A stretch of DNA of 64,000 nt from Pyrinomonas sp040289685. GTDB lineage: Bacteria; Acidobacteriota; Blastocatellia; Pyrinomonadales; Pyrinomonadaceae. A program made the translations under genes and the position numbers. The stretch lies in contig NZ_PSLQ01000007.1 of NCBI RefSeq assembly GCF_040289685.1, forward strand, positions 1 to 64,000, given 5' to 3'. Of this stretch, positions 8,574-19,499 are shown piece after piece. Each line of letters begins with the position of its first letter. Within the stretch, counting starts at the first letter, position 1. Below the pieces are notes generated by a model, which made no database searches, was not told where the DNA came from, and was given only the letters and a program-made list of their open reading frames with translations.

Positions 8574-10526
8574 ATGAGAAATTTCAAGAGCTGGACCGGT
8601 CTAGCCGCGACGTTGGCGTTGGCGCTGACGGTCGCTTCCTGTTCTGTGCAAACGGGCGACGCGGAATTTTTCGGCTCGGTGAAGCCGCCTGCTGGTCAAG
8701 TGATGCGTTACGTTTCGGGATCGGAACCTGAGTCGCTCGATCCGCAGATGAGCACCGGTCAACCGGAAGGGCGTTTATACTTGGCGCTGTACGAAGGTTT
8801 GACCGAATACCATCCGGTGACTTCCGAGCCGATCCCGGCCATCGCCGAGCGTTGGGAGGCGAACGCTGATTCTTCCGAGTTCATTTTCTATTTGCGAAGA
8901 AACGCTCGCTGGTCCAACGGCGACCCGATCACCGCCCACGATTTCGTCTACACTCTCCGTCGCGGACTCGCGCCCGAACTCGCTTCGCGTAGCGCATATA
9001 TGGCCTATTACATCAAGTACGCCCAAGCCTACAACGAGGGCGGCGTCTTCGTCCGCGATCCGCGCACAGGCGACTTCCTGTTGGAAAAAGATGTGCCGAC
9101 GGCCGAGGGCGAGGCCAAAAAGAGCGATCCAGCGAGCGAGACCTCAGCCGCGGGAGAGAATCCAGCCTTCGATACGCCGTTTCACCGCTTCATCTACTCG
9201 CCGACGCGACTCGTGCTCCCCGGCACGGAGAAGGAAAGAGCCGCCCTGTTCAAGAGCAGCCCAAAACTCGCCGAGTTGGTCGTCGGCAAAGAGTTCGTCC
9301 CCGTCCGCGCTGAAGACATCGGCGTCGAAGCGATCGACGATTACACCTTGCGCATTACGCTCACGCAATCGGCCCCCTTTTTCGTCGGCGTCTTGCCGCA
9401 TCAGTTCTTTCGCGTCGTCCCGCGGCAGGCCATCGAGCGATACGGCGAGGCGTGGACCAAACCGCAGAACATCATCACGAGCGGACCGTTCATCCTGCAA
9501 GCCCATCGCCCCTACAACGAGATCGTGCTGGTGAAGAATCCGTACTACTGGGACGCCGCTAGGGTGCGGTTGGAGAAGTTGATCTTCTACCCGTTGGAGG
9601 ACATCACGACCATGATGAACCTCTACAAATCCGGGCAGTTGGACGCCACCTACAATCACACAGTGCCGACCGGATGGATCGATTTCATCCGTCCGCTCAA
9701 AGACTACATGGACGCGCCGGAAGTGGCGATCGGTTACGTTCAGATCAACACCACGCGCCCGCCGATGAACGACGTGCGCGTGCGTCGTGCCTTCAGCTTG
9801 GCGATCGATCGCCAAGCGCTGGCTAAATATCAACGGGTCGTCAAACCCTTGACGGCGTTCACGCCCGAAGGGATCTTTCCGAACTACCCGCAACCGAAAG
9901 GCGCGGACTTCAATCCGGAGTTGGCGCGAAAACTTCTGGCCGAAGCTGGTTACCGCGACGCTGCGGGCAACTACGATCCGCGCAAGTTCCCTGCCGATCA
10001 GGTCGAATACTTGTACAACACTTCGGACCGCAACAAAGAGGTCGCCGAGTTCTTGCAAGCCCAGTGGAAGCAGAACCTAGGCATCACGGTTTCGTTGCGT
10101 AACATGGAGTGGCGAACCTTTCTCGATCGGCGTTCTAAACTCGACTACAAAGGCTTTGCGCGCGGCGGTTGGGTCGGCGATTACATCGACCCGTTCACCT
10201 TCCTCGGACTCTTCTATTCTAAAGGCGGCGACAACGGCACTGGTTGGTGGGACCCGAAATATGTCCGCATGCTCGATCAGGCAAATCACACGCTCGATCC
10301 ACAACGGCGCTACGCCTTGTTGGCCCAAGCAGAGAAGTACCTGCTCGACGCGCAACCCGTGATCCCGCTATTTACCAATGCCTCCAACTGGATGAAGAAG
10401 CCGTACGTCAAGGGGCTGTACCCGAACCCGATGACCATGCACGCATGGAAGTTCGTCTACATCGAACACGACCCAGCGAAGTGGGATCGCGGGATGCCGT
10501 CAACGGAGATCGTGGCCGAAAAATAG
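8574..10526 (+). CDS. oppA: Oligopeptide ABC transporter substrate-binding lipoprotein
   Basis: A 650-residue OppA/DppA-type receptor. The N-terminus has a signal sequence ending in a lipobox (TVASC, Cys 23). Typical motifs include LYEGLTEYHP, WSNGDPITAHDFVYTLRR and NTTRPPMNDVRVRRAFSLAIDR. An insertion of about 80 residues around 165-240, rich in charged and small residues, makes it longer than the first copy. OppA binds peptides in the periplasm and delivers them to OppBC; the exact ligand cannot be told from sequence. oppB starts 28 bases downstream, so this gene heads the oppABCDF operon. Confidence 0.93.
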   Translation: MRNFKSWTGLAATLALALTVASCSVQTGDAEFFGSVKPPAGQVMRYVSGSEPESLDPQMSTGQPEGRLYLALYEGLTEYHPVTSEPIPAIAERWEANADSSEFIFYLRRNARWSNGDPITAHDFVYTLRRGLAPELASRSAYMAYYIKYAQAYNEGGVFVRDPRTGDFLLEKDVPTAEGEAKKSDPASETSAAGENPAFDTPFHRFIYSPTRLVLPGTEKERAALFKSSPKLAELVVGKEFVPVRAEDIGVEAIDDYTLRITLTQSAPFFVGVLPHQFFRVVPRQAIERYGEAWTKPQNIITSGPFILQAHRPYNEIVLVKNPYYWDAARVRLEKLIFYPLEDITTMMNLYKSGQLDATYNHTVPTGWIDFIRPLKDYMDAPEVAIGYVQINTTRPPMNDVRVRRAFSLAIDRQALAKYQRVVKPLTAFTPEGIFPNYPQPKGADFNPELARKLLAEAGYRDAAGNYDPRKFPADQVEYLYNTSDRNKEVAEFLQAQWKQNLGITVSLRNMEWRTFLDRRSKLDYKGFARGGWVGDYIDPFTFLGLFYSKGGDNGTGWWDPKYVRMLDQANHTLDPQRRYALLAQAEKYLLDAQPVIPLFTNASNWMKKPYVKGLYPNPMTMHAWKFVYIEHDPAKWDRGMPSTEIVAEK

Positions 10527-10553
10527 TCGCTCGGCGATCTGGGACGAAAGAAG

Positions 10554-11474
10554 ATGCTGCGTTTCATCATTCGACGTTTGATCATCACCGTGCCGATGGT
10601 GCTGGTGGTCATCTCCTTGACATGGGGGTTGATTCGACTGGCGCCCGGCAACTTCTACTCAGGCGAGAAAGCTTTGCCGCCCGCCATCGAGAGGAACATT
10701 CGCGAGAAGTACGGTCTCGATCGTCCTTGGTACCAGCAGTACTGGCGCATGCTGAGCAACGTTGTGCGCGGCGACTTCGGTATCTCGCTGCGGTATCAAG
10801 GGCAATCGGTCAATCAGATACTGGCGCAGACGCTGCCCGTCTCGGCGACGCTCGGCATTCTCGCCTACTTGCTGGCGCTCGTCGTCGGGATCACAACCGG
10901 CACCCTCGCGGCGCTCAAACAGAACTCGCGTCTCGATTACCTCTCGATGGCATTGGCGATGCTCGGCATTTCGATGCCGAACTTCGTTCTCGGTCCGATC
11001 CTCGTGCTCATCTTTTCGCTCACGCTCTACTGGCTGCCGCCAGCGCGCTGGGGCGGGGTGCCGAGCTGGAATCTGGTGCTGCCGGTGCTGACGTTGTCGG
11101 CTGTTTACATGGCCTACATCGCGCGCCTGACGCGCGCTGGGATGCTCGAAGTGCTGCGTTCCGACTACATTCGGACGGCGCGTGCCAAGGGCTTGAGCGA
11201 ACGGGCCGTGATCATCCGGCACGCGATGCGTGGGGGGCTGTTGCCAGTGGTCTCCTTCACTGGACCGGCGCTGGCCTTTCTCGTTTCGGGCACGGTGGTG
11301 GTCGAGCGCATCTTCGCCTTGCCCGGGTTGGGGAACTATTTCGTCAACGCGAGTTTGAACCGCGATGAGCCGTTGATCATCGGCATCGTCGCCTTTACTT
11401 CGATCATGATCATGTTGCTCAACTTGGCGGTGGATGTCGCCTACGGGCTGATTGATCCGCGGATAAGGTACTAG
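10554..11474 (+). CDS. oppB: Peptide ABC transporter permease OppB
   Basis: A 306-residue inner-membrane permease with about six transmembrane helices. The first helix is at residues 9-28 and the characteristic OppB N-terminal loop (RLAPGNFYSG, YGLDRPWYQQYW) follows. The cytoplasmic EAA loop that docks on the ATPases reads YIRTARAKGLSERAVIIRHA (about 205). It ends in the common AYGLIDPRIRY. It pairs with OppC to form the channel. The oppC start is six bases after its stop. Confidence 0.95.
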   Translation: MLRFIIRRLIITVPMVLVVISLTWGLIRLAPGNFYSGEKALPPAIERNIREKYGLDRPWYQQYWRMLSNVVRGDFGISLRYQGQSVNQILAQTLPVSATLGILAYLLALVVGITTGTLAALKQNSRLDYLSMALAMLGISMPNFVLGPILVLIFSLTLYWLPPARWGGVPSWNLVLPVLTLSAVYMAYIARLTRAGMLEVLRSDYIRTARAKGLSERAVIIRHAMRGGLLPVVSFTGPALAFLVSGTVVVERIFALPGLGNYFVNASLNRDEPLIIGIVAFTSIMIMLLNLAVDVAYGLIDPRIRY

Positions 11475-11480
11475 AGCGTC

Positions 11481-12560
11481 ATGGAAGAGAGAAAAGAAGA
11501 GCGAGTTACGACCGAAACCGAACCGGCGTTGACTCCGCGCGGGACGACGCCGGAGTCGCTGGCGCGCGCCGGCGATCAGATACACATGTCGCCGGAACTG
11601 GCCGTCGGCGAAGGCGACATCCGATCGACGGAAGAAGGCGAAGAGGTGGTTGTCGGCGTCTCCTTGTGGCGCGATGCTTGGCGTCGCTTGCTGCGCAACA
11701 AGCTCGCCGTTTTCGGCATGGTCGTCGTCGCGTTGGTGGCGCTCGCTTCCATCATCGGCCCGCCTATCATCCGTTGGACCACCGGCTACACCTACGACTA
11801 CATCCCGCGCGATCAAGAATTGATCCGCGCCTTTCCGCCGTTCACTGCGCCCGATGGGTCCTTTTCGTGGAAGCATCCGATGGGCACGGACAACGCCGGA
11901 CGCGACATCCTGGCGCGCGTGCTGGTCGGTGGGCGCATCTCGCTCATGGTCGGGATCATCTCGACGCTCGTCTCGTTGGTGATCGGCGTCGCCTACGGCG
12001 CGACGGCCGGTTACTTGGGCGGGCGCGTCGACAACATCATGATGCGCATCGTTGATGTGCTCTACGCGCTGCCCTACATGTTGATCGTCATCGTTCTGCT
12101 CGCCGTGTTCGGGCAGCGGTCGCCGATGGGCCAGTTGGTCCTGCTCTTCGTTGCGCTCGGTGCCGTTTCATGGCTGACCATGGCGCGCATCGTGCGCGGG
12201 CAGGTGATCTCGTTGAAGAACCAAGAGTTCGTGCTCGCGGCGCGCGCCACGGGCGTCTCCACGCCGAAGATCATCTTTCGCCATTTGGTGCCAAACGTGC
12301 TCGGTCCGGTGGTCGTCTATGCGACGCTGACCATCCCTTCGGTGATGTTGCAAGAGGCGTTCCTGTCGTTTCTCGGATTGGGCGTGCAGGCGCCGCTGTC
12401 GTCGTGGGGCAGCTTGGTGGCCGATGGCGTGCAGAATCTCGCCATCTTCCCGTGGCAGATGATCTTTCCGGGCGTGACGATGGCCTTGACGCTCTTTTCT
12501 TTGAACTTTTTGGGCGATGGGTTGCGCGACGCGCTCGATCCGCAGATGCGGAAAGTCTAG
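11481..12560 (+). CDS. oppC: Peptide ABC transporter permease OppC
   Basis: A 359-residue partner permease. The first 65 residues are soluble and charged, longer than in most OppC proteins, and precede the first membrane helix (KLAVFGMVVVALVALASII). The periplasmic HPMGTDNAGRDILARVL motif is a hallmark of the family. The EAA loop is FVLAARATGVSTPKIIFRH, and the protein ends with GDGLRDALDPQMRK. It assembles with OppB in the inner membrane. Confidence 0.95.
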   Translation: MEERKEERVTTETEPALTPRGTTPESLARAGDQIHMSPELAVGEGDIRSTEEGEEVVVGVSLWRDAWRRLLRNKLAVFGMVVVALVALASIIGPPIIRWTTGYTYDYIPRDQELIRAFPPFTAPDGSFSWKHPMGTDNAGRDILARVLVGGRISLMVGIISTLVSLVIGVAYGATAGYLGGRVDNIMMRIVDVLYALPYMLIVIVLLAVFGQRSPMGQLVLLFVALGAVSWLTMARIVRGQVISLKNQEFVLAARATGVSTPKIIFRHLVPNVLGPVVVYATLTIPSVMLQEAFLSFLGLGVQAPLSSWGSLVADGVQNLAIFPWQMIFPGVTMALTLFSLNFLGDGLRDALDPQMRKV

Positions 12561-12587
12561 CGCCGAGATTTCATACCGGGCGACGCG

Positions 12588-13670
<1,083 letters not shown>

Positions 13671-13686
13671 AAAGGGGGTGAAGCCG

Positions 13687-14766
13687 ATGTTGACCGAACA
13701 GACTGGATCAGCAGGCAACGGCGCTGAGAAGTTGCTCGATGTGCGCGATCTGCGCGTCCATTTCGACCTCGGCGGCGGAGCGTTTTGGGACCGGGTTGCT
13801 GGCGGCAAGCCCATGCGACGCATCGTCAAGGCCGTTGATGGCGTAACGCTCGCCGTGCGCGTCGGGGAGACTTTGGGGCTGGTCGGCGAATCCGGTTGCG
13901 GCAAGTCGACGTTCGGGCGCGCCGTTTTACGTTTGGTCGAACCGACGGGCGGGCAGGTCATCTTTCGCGGACGCGATCTGGCGCGCTTGTCGAAAGAGGA
14001 GATGCGGCGCGAACGACGACACTTGCAGATGGTCTTTCAAGACCCTTATGCCTCTTTGAATCCGCGCATGACCGTGCGCGACATCATCGCCGAACCGTTG
14101 GAGACTTTCGGGCTGGCCCGCGGACGAGAGGCTGACGAGCGCGTGCGCGATTTGATGCGCCGCGTCGGGTTGAGCCCGCGTTTCATCAAACGCTACCCGC
14201 ACGAGTTCTCCGGCGGACAACGTCAGCGCATTGGAATTGCGCGCGCCTTGGCGCTTCGTCCCGATTTAATCGTCGCCGATGAGCCGATCTCGGCGCTCGA
14301 CGTTTCGATTCAAGCGCAGATCATGAATTTGTTGCAACGCTTACAGCGCGAGTTCAATTTGACTTATCTGTTCATCTCGCACGATCTGCGTGCGGTACGT
14401 CACATGTCGGACCGCATCGCCGTGATGTACCTCGGACGAATCGTCGAGCTGGCCGAGGCGCGGGCCGTTTACGAAGAACCATTGATGCCGTACACCAAGG
14501 CGCTCATTTCAGCCGTGCCGGTGCCGGATCCAGAGATCGAAGCGCGTCGTCGTCGAATCGTTCTCGAAGGCGACGTCCCTTCGCCGATCAATCCGCCTTC
14601 AGGCTGCCGGTTTCGCACGCGCTGCCCATATTCAATCGCCGAGTGCGCCGAGGTGGTGCCGCCGCTGGTCGAGATCAAGCCGCGCCACTTCGCCGCGTGT
14701 ATTCGCATCAGTCCGGAGGAGCCGCACATCGAGCGCGTCGCGCCGTCGAGCGCGCCCGGACTTTAA
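13687..14766 (+). CDS. oppF: Peptide ABC transporter ATPase OppF
   Basis: A 359-residue second ATPase that forms a heterodimer with OppD. It has Walker A GESGCGKS, Q-loop FQDPYASLNP, signature FSGGQRQRI, Walker B LIVADEPISALD, and the C-terminal Cys cluster (CRFRTRCPYSIAEC). A GTG at 13678 is in frame, but the AAAGGGGGTG ribosome binding site is correctly spaced (about seven bases) for ATG 13687. A Gly-rich insertion (LGGGAFWDRVAGG) precedes the Walker A region; it is common in this family. It is the last gene of the operon; a terminator-like hairpin lies about 140 bases downstream. Confidence 0.95.
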   Translation: MLTEQTGSAGNGAEKLLDVRDLRVHFDLGGGAFWDRVAGGKPMRRIVKAVDGVTLAVRVGETLGLVGESGCGKSTFGRAVLRLVEPTGGQVIFRGRDLARLSKEEMRRERRHLQMVFQDPYASLNPRMTVRDIIAEPLETFGLARGREADERVRDLMRRVGLSPRFIKRYPHEFSGGQRQRIGIARALALRPDLIVADEPISALDVSIQAQIMNLLQRLQREFNLTYLFISHDLRAVRHMSDRIAVMYLGRIVELAEARAVYEEPLMPYTKALISAVPVPDPEIEARRRRIVLEGDVPSPINPPSGCRFRTRCPYSIAECAEVVPPLVEIKPRHFAACIRISPEEPHIERVAPSSAPGL

Positions 14767-15209
14767 GTCCGTTGCGGCGACAAGCGGCGTGTAGCTTTTG
14801 TGAGCGCGCCTTGAGTCGCCTTTTCGCCCATACGGTCAAACGGCGCGCGGTTCTGAAATCAGCGCCCGATTGCGTCTATTTAGTTTGATAGGTGGGCAGG
14901 CATTCGCGCAAGGTGCTCCTTGCGCGCGGCGCTTTTGGCAGACGACGAGCGATGGAGCGACGCGACTGTCCGCCAAAGATCGCGGCTCCTTCGAGGTATT
15001 TTAAAACGAAGCGCATGGTGCGGGTGCGCTTCGCGTTGAGCATGTGTGGTTGGGCCTTCCGCCGCACTTTCATCGTGCTAAAGTTTTCCTCGGTGCGCTT
15101 TGCAAGGCGAGCAACGCGGGCGAGTTCGTCCACAATAGGGCGGAGAAGAGCGCGCTTTGGTTGAAAGTCGGATCGTTGCGTGAACGTTCTCTCGAGTCGG
15201 AGATGATCG
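14767..15209. other. Gap between opp operon and signalling block
   Basis: No gene is supported; the open frames in both directions have arbitrary composition. It contains two perfect hairpins: CGCGCAAGG/CCTTGCGCG at 14905-14926, and CGAAGCGCA/TGCGCTTCG at 15007-15033. On the minus strand the second is followed by TTTT. Confidence 0.5.
14905..14936 (+). terminator. Probable terminator of the opp operon
   Basis: A perfect nine-base-pair stem (14905-14913 with 14918-14926) with a four-base loop is followed by CGGCGC and then TTTT at 14933-14936. It lies 140 bases after oppF. The T-run is short, so termination may be partial. Confidence 0.45.
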
Positions 15210-17243
15210 TTGCGTGAACAGAAGGTCGAAGAGATTGAAATGAAGGACAGAGCGGCGCGCGAAAAGCTGACGGAGGCTGAACCGAAGCGAGTCGAGACCC
15301 CTGCCGATTGGCTTGCGCTCCATCGCGAGGTGGCCGAAGCGACCAATCTGGCGATCGCCATCGCCGCGCCGGGCGAGCCGACCGTGGCAGCGCACAACGA
15401 CAATTCCATCTGTCGCGCGTTCAAGCGCGCTCACGCTCATCTCTGCCAGCCTTTCTGCGGACGCGCGCTCGAACGGGCGCGCGCTGAAGGCGTTGCGCGT
15501 TACCAATGTCACGCCGGACTGCGCTGCGTTGCCGTGCCGGTTAAGATTCAAGGGCGCGAGTTGGCCGCGGTTGGTGGACGCGCCTTTCAGTTCAGCGCCG
15601 ACTACCGCGCCTTCGCTCTGCGCGTGCGGACGGGCGAACTAGAGGGGCTTGAACTTCCGGATCTGTTTCGCAACGTTCTGTTCACGACCGAGCAGCGTTT
15701 CGAGCAACTAGTGGAGAAGCTGAGGGCGCTTTCGGTCGGCGACGATCAGCCCGGCGAAATCATCGCTCGTGCGTCGGCGCCGCGTCGCGAAGAGAAAGCG
15801 TTCGATGATCTAATCTTGGAAGGCGAACCCTTTCGTAAGATGTGTCAGCGGCTTGGCGAGAAGCTGAGCGCTCGGCTTGAACTCAAGTCGCTCGCCTTGC
15901 TCGTTCGACTGGAGAATTCGCTCGTGGTCGTTTATGCCAGTGGGCGCTTCGTCCGCGAAGAGATGCGGCTTGATTCAACGCTGTTCGGCGACGCTGCGGA
16001 AAGAAGTTCGACGCTGGTCGTTGAGGCGGAAGGGAAGAGCGGACGTGCGCGCGGGATCGAGTTGTTCGCTTTGCGCGGCAGCGAAGGCATCAACGGCGCG
16101 CTCGCCGTCGAAACCGCTGCGCTCGACGAAGAGAAACGCCGAGCGGTGCGCGAGCTGTGCAAGCGGCTTGCGCCGGATGTCGAGATCATGCGCCTTCGCG
16201 AAGAGATCATGCGCAGGAGACGTGCGATGGAGGCGCTCCAGGCCTTTTTGGAGCGCGCCGCGCAAATGGAGCAAGGCGATCTTTACACGGCGATCCTGCA
16301 ACACGCGGCGGAACTCTTTCAATCCGAGCGAAGCTCGCTTCTGGTTTATGACGAAAAGAATGATGAGCTGGTAGTTCGGGCGGCGGTGGGACCACATGCC
16401 GACATCGTGCGCGTCGAGCGCGTGCCTTTAAACGCAAGCGTCGCTGGTCGCGTGATGCACGAAGGGCAGCCGCTGCTCGTCAAGGATTTCGTCGCCGAAA
16501 AGCAGGAGCGAACCTACCGGACGCGCTCCTTCATCAGCTATCCGCTCGCCATCGGCCAACGCAAGGTCGGCGTGTTGAACTTGACCGACAAGCGAGGCGG
16601 CGGCACCTACGACGAGTTCGATCTCCATCTGCTGCATTTGGTTGCGCCGCAGATCACGCTGGCGTTGGAGAACATCGAGTGGCGGCGGCGGGCTGAAGAG
16701 CTTCTACAGCTTTCGATCACCGATCCGCTGACGGAGCTGCACAATCGGCGTTATTTGGAGACGCGCATCGCTGAAGAGTTTGAACGCGCGAAGCGCTACG
16801 GTCCTGTGATGAGCTTCATGATGATCGATATCGACGATTTCAAGCTCTATAACGATCGCTACGGCCATCAAGCTGGCGACGAGGTCATCAAGCGCGTCGC
16901 CAGCTGCTTGCGCCAAACGTTGCGTTCCGCCGACTTGCCAGCGCGCTACGGCGGCGAAGAGTTCAGCGTGCTGCTTCCGCAAACCGGCCTCACTGAAGCG
17001 GGCTTGATCGCTGAGCGCGTGCGCCAACGCATTCGACAGCAGCCTTACCGGTTCGCTGAAACGCAGCCATTCGGCACCATCACGGTCAGCATCGGCGTCG
17101 CTTCGTCGGAGACGGCTTTCGACTCAGCCGAAGCGATCATCAAAGCCGCCGACGATGCGCTCTACGCGGCGAAAAGGCGCGGTAAGGACCAAGTCGTCGT
17201 TTACGCAGACGGTTCCGAAGATGCCCCCGGAAACGCAAAATAG
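15210..17243 (+). CDS. PocR-GAF diguanylate cyclase
   Basis: A sensor that makes cyclic di-GMP. The 677-residue frame starts at TTG 15210; ATG 15240 is an equally good start. Residues about 35-140 form a PocR ligand-binding domain, with NSICRAF, CQPFCGRALE and YQCHAGLRCVAVPV. A degenerate GAF-like region follows (about 195-330), then a helical linker and a clear GAF domain (about 345-490). The GGDEF domain (about 505-670) keeps the active motif YGGEEF and an inhibitory RxxD site (RSAD) five residues before it. There is no membrane segment, so sensing is cytoplasmic. It overlaps the next gene by 23 bases, which ties c-di-GMP synthesis to the partner-switch genes that follow. Confidence 0.9.
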   Translation: MREQKVEEIEMKDRAAREKLTEAEPKRVETPADWLALHREVAEATNLAIAIAAPGEPTVAAHNDNSICRAFKRAHAHLCQPFCGRALERARAEGVARYQCHAGLRCVAVPVKIQGRELAAVGGRAFQFSADYRAFALRVRTGELEGLELPDLFRNVLFTTEQRFEQLVEKLRALSVGDDQPGEIIARASAPRREEKAFDDLILEGEPFRKMCQRLGEKLSARLELKSLALLVRLENSLVVVYASGRFVREEMRLDSTLFGDAAERSSTLVVEAEGKSGRARGIELFALRGSEGINGALAVETAALDEEKRRAVRELCKRLAPDVEIMRLREEIMRRRRAMEALQAFLERAAQMEQGDLYTAILQHAAELFQSERSSLLVYDEKNDELVVRAAVGPHADIVRVERVPLNASVAGRVMHEGQPLLVKDFVAEKQERTYRTRSFISYPLAIGQRKVGVLNLTDKRGGGTYDEFDLHLLHLVAPQITLALENIEWRRRAEELLQLSITDPLTELHNRRYLETRIAEEFERAKRYGPVMSFMMIDIDDFKLYNDRYGHQAGDEVIKRVASCLRQTLRSADLPARYGGEEFSVLLPQTGLTEAGLIAERVRQRIRQQPYRFAETQPFGTITVSIGVASSETAFDSAEAIIKAADDALYAAKRRGKDQVVVYADGSEDAPGNAK

Positions 17244-19479
17244 AGGTCCGTTCGGACGCCCGATCTTGGGCCGTATCTCACGCGAAGATTTCATCGGACG
17301 CGAGCCAGCGTCGCAACGCATCATCGCCCTTGCGCGACGCGATGCCACCGAGCGCGGGTTGTTGCTGTTGGCGGCTCCGGGAACGGGTCTATCGGAACTC
17401 CTGCGTCAAAGCTACGACGAGCTTTTTCAGGATGAGGCGACGCCGCCGATCTATTTCGCTTGGTCCGCAGCGGATCGGACGGCGAGCGCCGCTGCGCGCC
17501 ACTTCCTTCATGCTTTTCTCGCGCAGTTGATCGCGCATCGAAGGCGCGACCCGACGATCATCGACGCGCATCTGCCGCTCAAAGATCTGTTGCAACTGGC
17601 TTCGCCCGCTGATTACGTCTGGCTCGAGCCGTTGCTCGAATCCTACGAACTGGTGCGCGGCGGCAGCGATGAGCTTGAACTAGTGCGTTTTTGCTTGAGC
17701 GCGCCGCAACGCGCGGCACAACATGGCACGCACACGTTGTTGTTGTTCGACGATGTTCATTTGACCGAGCGGTTGAGCGGCGAAGTCGCGCTCGGCGCGG
17801 AGTTAGCGCGAGCTTGCGCGCACATGCAAGCCTCTTTCGTGCTTGCTGGATGGCGACGGCGCGTGCTCGATATCGCCTCGGCAGCCAACGCCATCTTTGA
17901 GCAGACGGGCACGCTTCACCTAGACCGGTTGGGCGATGCCGCCGCACGGTTGTTGACGGAACGTTTGGCAGCGCGACGGCGCGTCCCGCTAAGCGACGCG
18001 GCGCGCGATTTGATCGTGCAACAGTTGATGGGGCGTCCGCTCTTCATCGTCGCCTTGGTACGCGCGGCGCAAGAAGCGGAAACGGCGCTCGATACCTTTA
18101 TCGCTTGCCAGCGCCTTTACGTCGATGAGCTAATGGGCGGACGGATCGGACGCCGTTTCAGCGGGGCGCTGGAGCAGATCGCGCCGCTTGGCACGGCGCG
18201 CCGCGCGTTGATCCGCGCGCTGTACGAGACCATGACTGCGCCGACGGGTAAAGCTCCAGTTGAAACGTGGCAGAAGCGTCTTGGTCTGGAGCCGGAAGAG
18301 ACGCAGCGCGCGCTGCGTGCGCTGCACGCGCACGAACTCGTCAATTCGAGCGGTACCTTCGTCGAGATCGCCGACGACGGCGTCTGGCGCGATTACTTGA
18401 AGATCGCCTATCGGCTCGAAGTCGCTGCTGAACGACGCGCCTTGGTCATCTCCGATACGTTGCTGGCGATGCTCATGCGGGCGCCGCAGACCATGGCGCG
18501 CCATTACCGGCGCGAAGCCGCGCCGCGGTTGCGCGAGCTGCTCGCGCGCTTCAACTGTCAACGCATGCCCGCCAGTCTGTTTCACTACGATCGCTTCAGC
18601 CGTTTGTACAAAGGGCTCGAGCCCGACGCGGTGCTCGCGTCGTTGGAGACCGAAACCGACCTCGTGCTGTTGCCGCAGGTGGTTCATACGGCTCCGTGCG
18701 TGGCCTTCCACCCGGCACTCGAGCGCGTGTGCGAAGAGGCACATTGCGCCGTCGCACATGGTTTCGATGCCGGGCAGTACGTCGAGCAGAATCAAGTCGT
18801 TTGGCTGGCGGCTGAGATCGAGGCCAAAACGGAGGCCGGTCGCGCATTGACCGAGATGTGGTACAATCGGCTCATCGAACTCGCTCGCACTTGCGGATTC
18901 AAGCGATTCCGCGTATGGTTAGTCGCGCCCGAGGGCTTTTCTGCCGAGGCATGCGAGTTCTTGCATGAGCGCGAAGCTTACGGTTCGAACCGGCGTCAGA
19001 TGGAGCTTCTCGCGTCTCGCCTCGCCGCTGAAGGAGCACAACCGCCGGTCGAAGTCGCGCACGCTGACGAGTTCGAGATGGTGATCCCCATCGGCGAAGA
19101 GACCGAACTCGTGGCCGCCACTGCGGTCGAGCAGATCGCGCGTCGTCTCAGTTTCGAGCCGGAGGCCGTCAATCAAATCAAGCTTGCACTCATCGAGGCA
19201 TGCATCAACATCGCGGAGCACAGCTTGAGTCCGGAAAGAAAGATTTATCATCGGTTTCGCGCTGAAGGTGATAAACTGGTTATCACCGTTTGGAGTCGCG
19301 GCGTCGCTTTTCGCGGCGAGCCGTCGGCAGCAAACAACGGCAATCAGGCGAGCGGGAGTAAGCGGGGATGGGGGCTGAAGATCATTCGCACGTTGATGGA
19401 CGAGGTTGAGTTCGAGCGTGTTGATGATGGGACTCGGCTCCGCATGACGAAGTACAAACGTCCGCGAACATCTTCGTAA
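17221..19479 (+). CDS. Degenerate P-loop module fused to RsbW-like kinase domain
   Basis: A 752-residue fusion. Residues about 40-330 resemble an AAA/STAND-type NTPase: FIGRE start, a Walker A-like APGTGLS (about 53-59) in which the essential Lys is Leu, and a Walker B-like LLLFDDVH (about 175). A helical middle region of unknown function follows. The C-terminal 140 residues form a GHKL ATPase of the anti-sigma-factor type: N-box EACINIAEHS (about 660) and GWGLKIIRTLMDEVEF (about 717). The Asp-Gly of the G1 box is not obvious (VWSRGVAF). ATG 17221 is inside the preceding gene's end; the upstream extension of the frame overlaps that gene and is not family-like. With the STAS gene 20 bases later it makes a putative partner-switching pair. 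NTP binding by the N-terminal module is doubtful. Confidence 0.8.
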   Translation: MPPETQNRGPFGRPILGRISREDFIGREPASQRIIALARRDATERGLLLLAAPGTGLSELLRQSYDELFQDEATPPIYFAWSAADRTASAAARHFLHAFLAQLIAHRRRDPTIIDAHLPLKDLLQLASPADYVWLEPLLESYELVRGGSDELELVRFCLSAPQRAAQHGTHTLLLFDDVHLTERLSGEVALGAELARACAHMQASFVLAGWRRRVLDIASAANAIFEQTGTLHLDRLGDAAARLLTERLAARRRVPLSDAARDLIVQQLMGRPLFIVALVRAAQEAETALDTFIACQRLYVDELMGGRIGRRFSGALEQIAPLGTARRALIRALYETMTAPTGKAPVETWQKRLGLEPEETQRALRALHAHELVNSSGTFVEIADDGVWRDYLKIAYRLEVAAERRALVISDTLLAMLMRAPQTMARHYRREAAPRLRELLARFNCQRMPASLFHYDRFSRLYKGLEPDAVLASLETETDLVLLPQVVHTAPCVAFHPALERVCEEAHCAVAHGFDAGQYVEQNQVVWLAAEIEAKTEAGRALTEMWYNRLIELARTCGFKRFRVWLVAPEGFSAEACEFLHEREAYGSNRRQMELLASRLAAEGAQPPVEVAHADEFEMVIPIGEETELVAATAVEQIARRLSFEPEAVNQIKLALIEACINIAEHSLSPERKIYHRFRAEGDKLVITVWSRGVAFRGEPSAANNGNQASGSKRGWGLKIIRTLMDEVEFERVDDGTRLRMTKYKRPRTSS

Positions 19480-19499
19480 GAAGGGGGGGACTTACGGCG

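Noticed and set aside
14892..15164. 90-codon plus-strand frame between oppF and the PocR gene
   Set aside because: Arg/Ala-rich translation, no ribosome binding site, interrupted by a perfect hairpin, and competing open frames on the other strand.
18970..18990. GGTTCGAACC-like sequence suggesting a tRNA T-arm
   Set aside because: It lies inside the kinase-fusion gene and no cloverleaf can be drawn around it.
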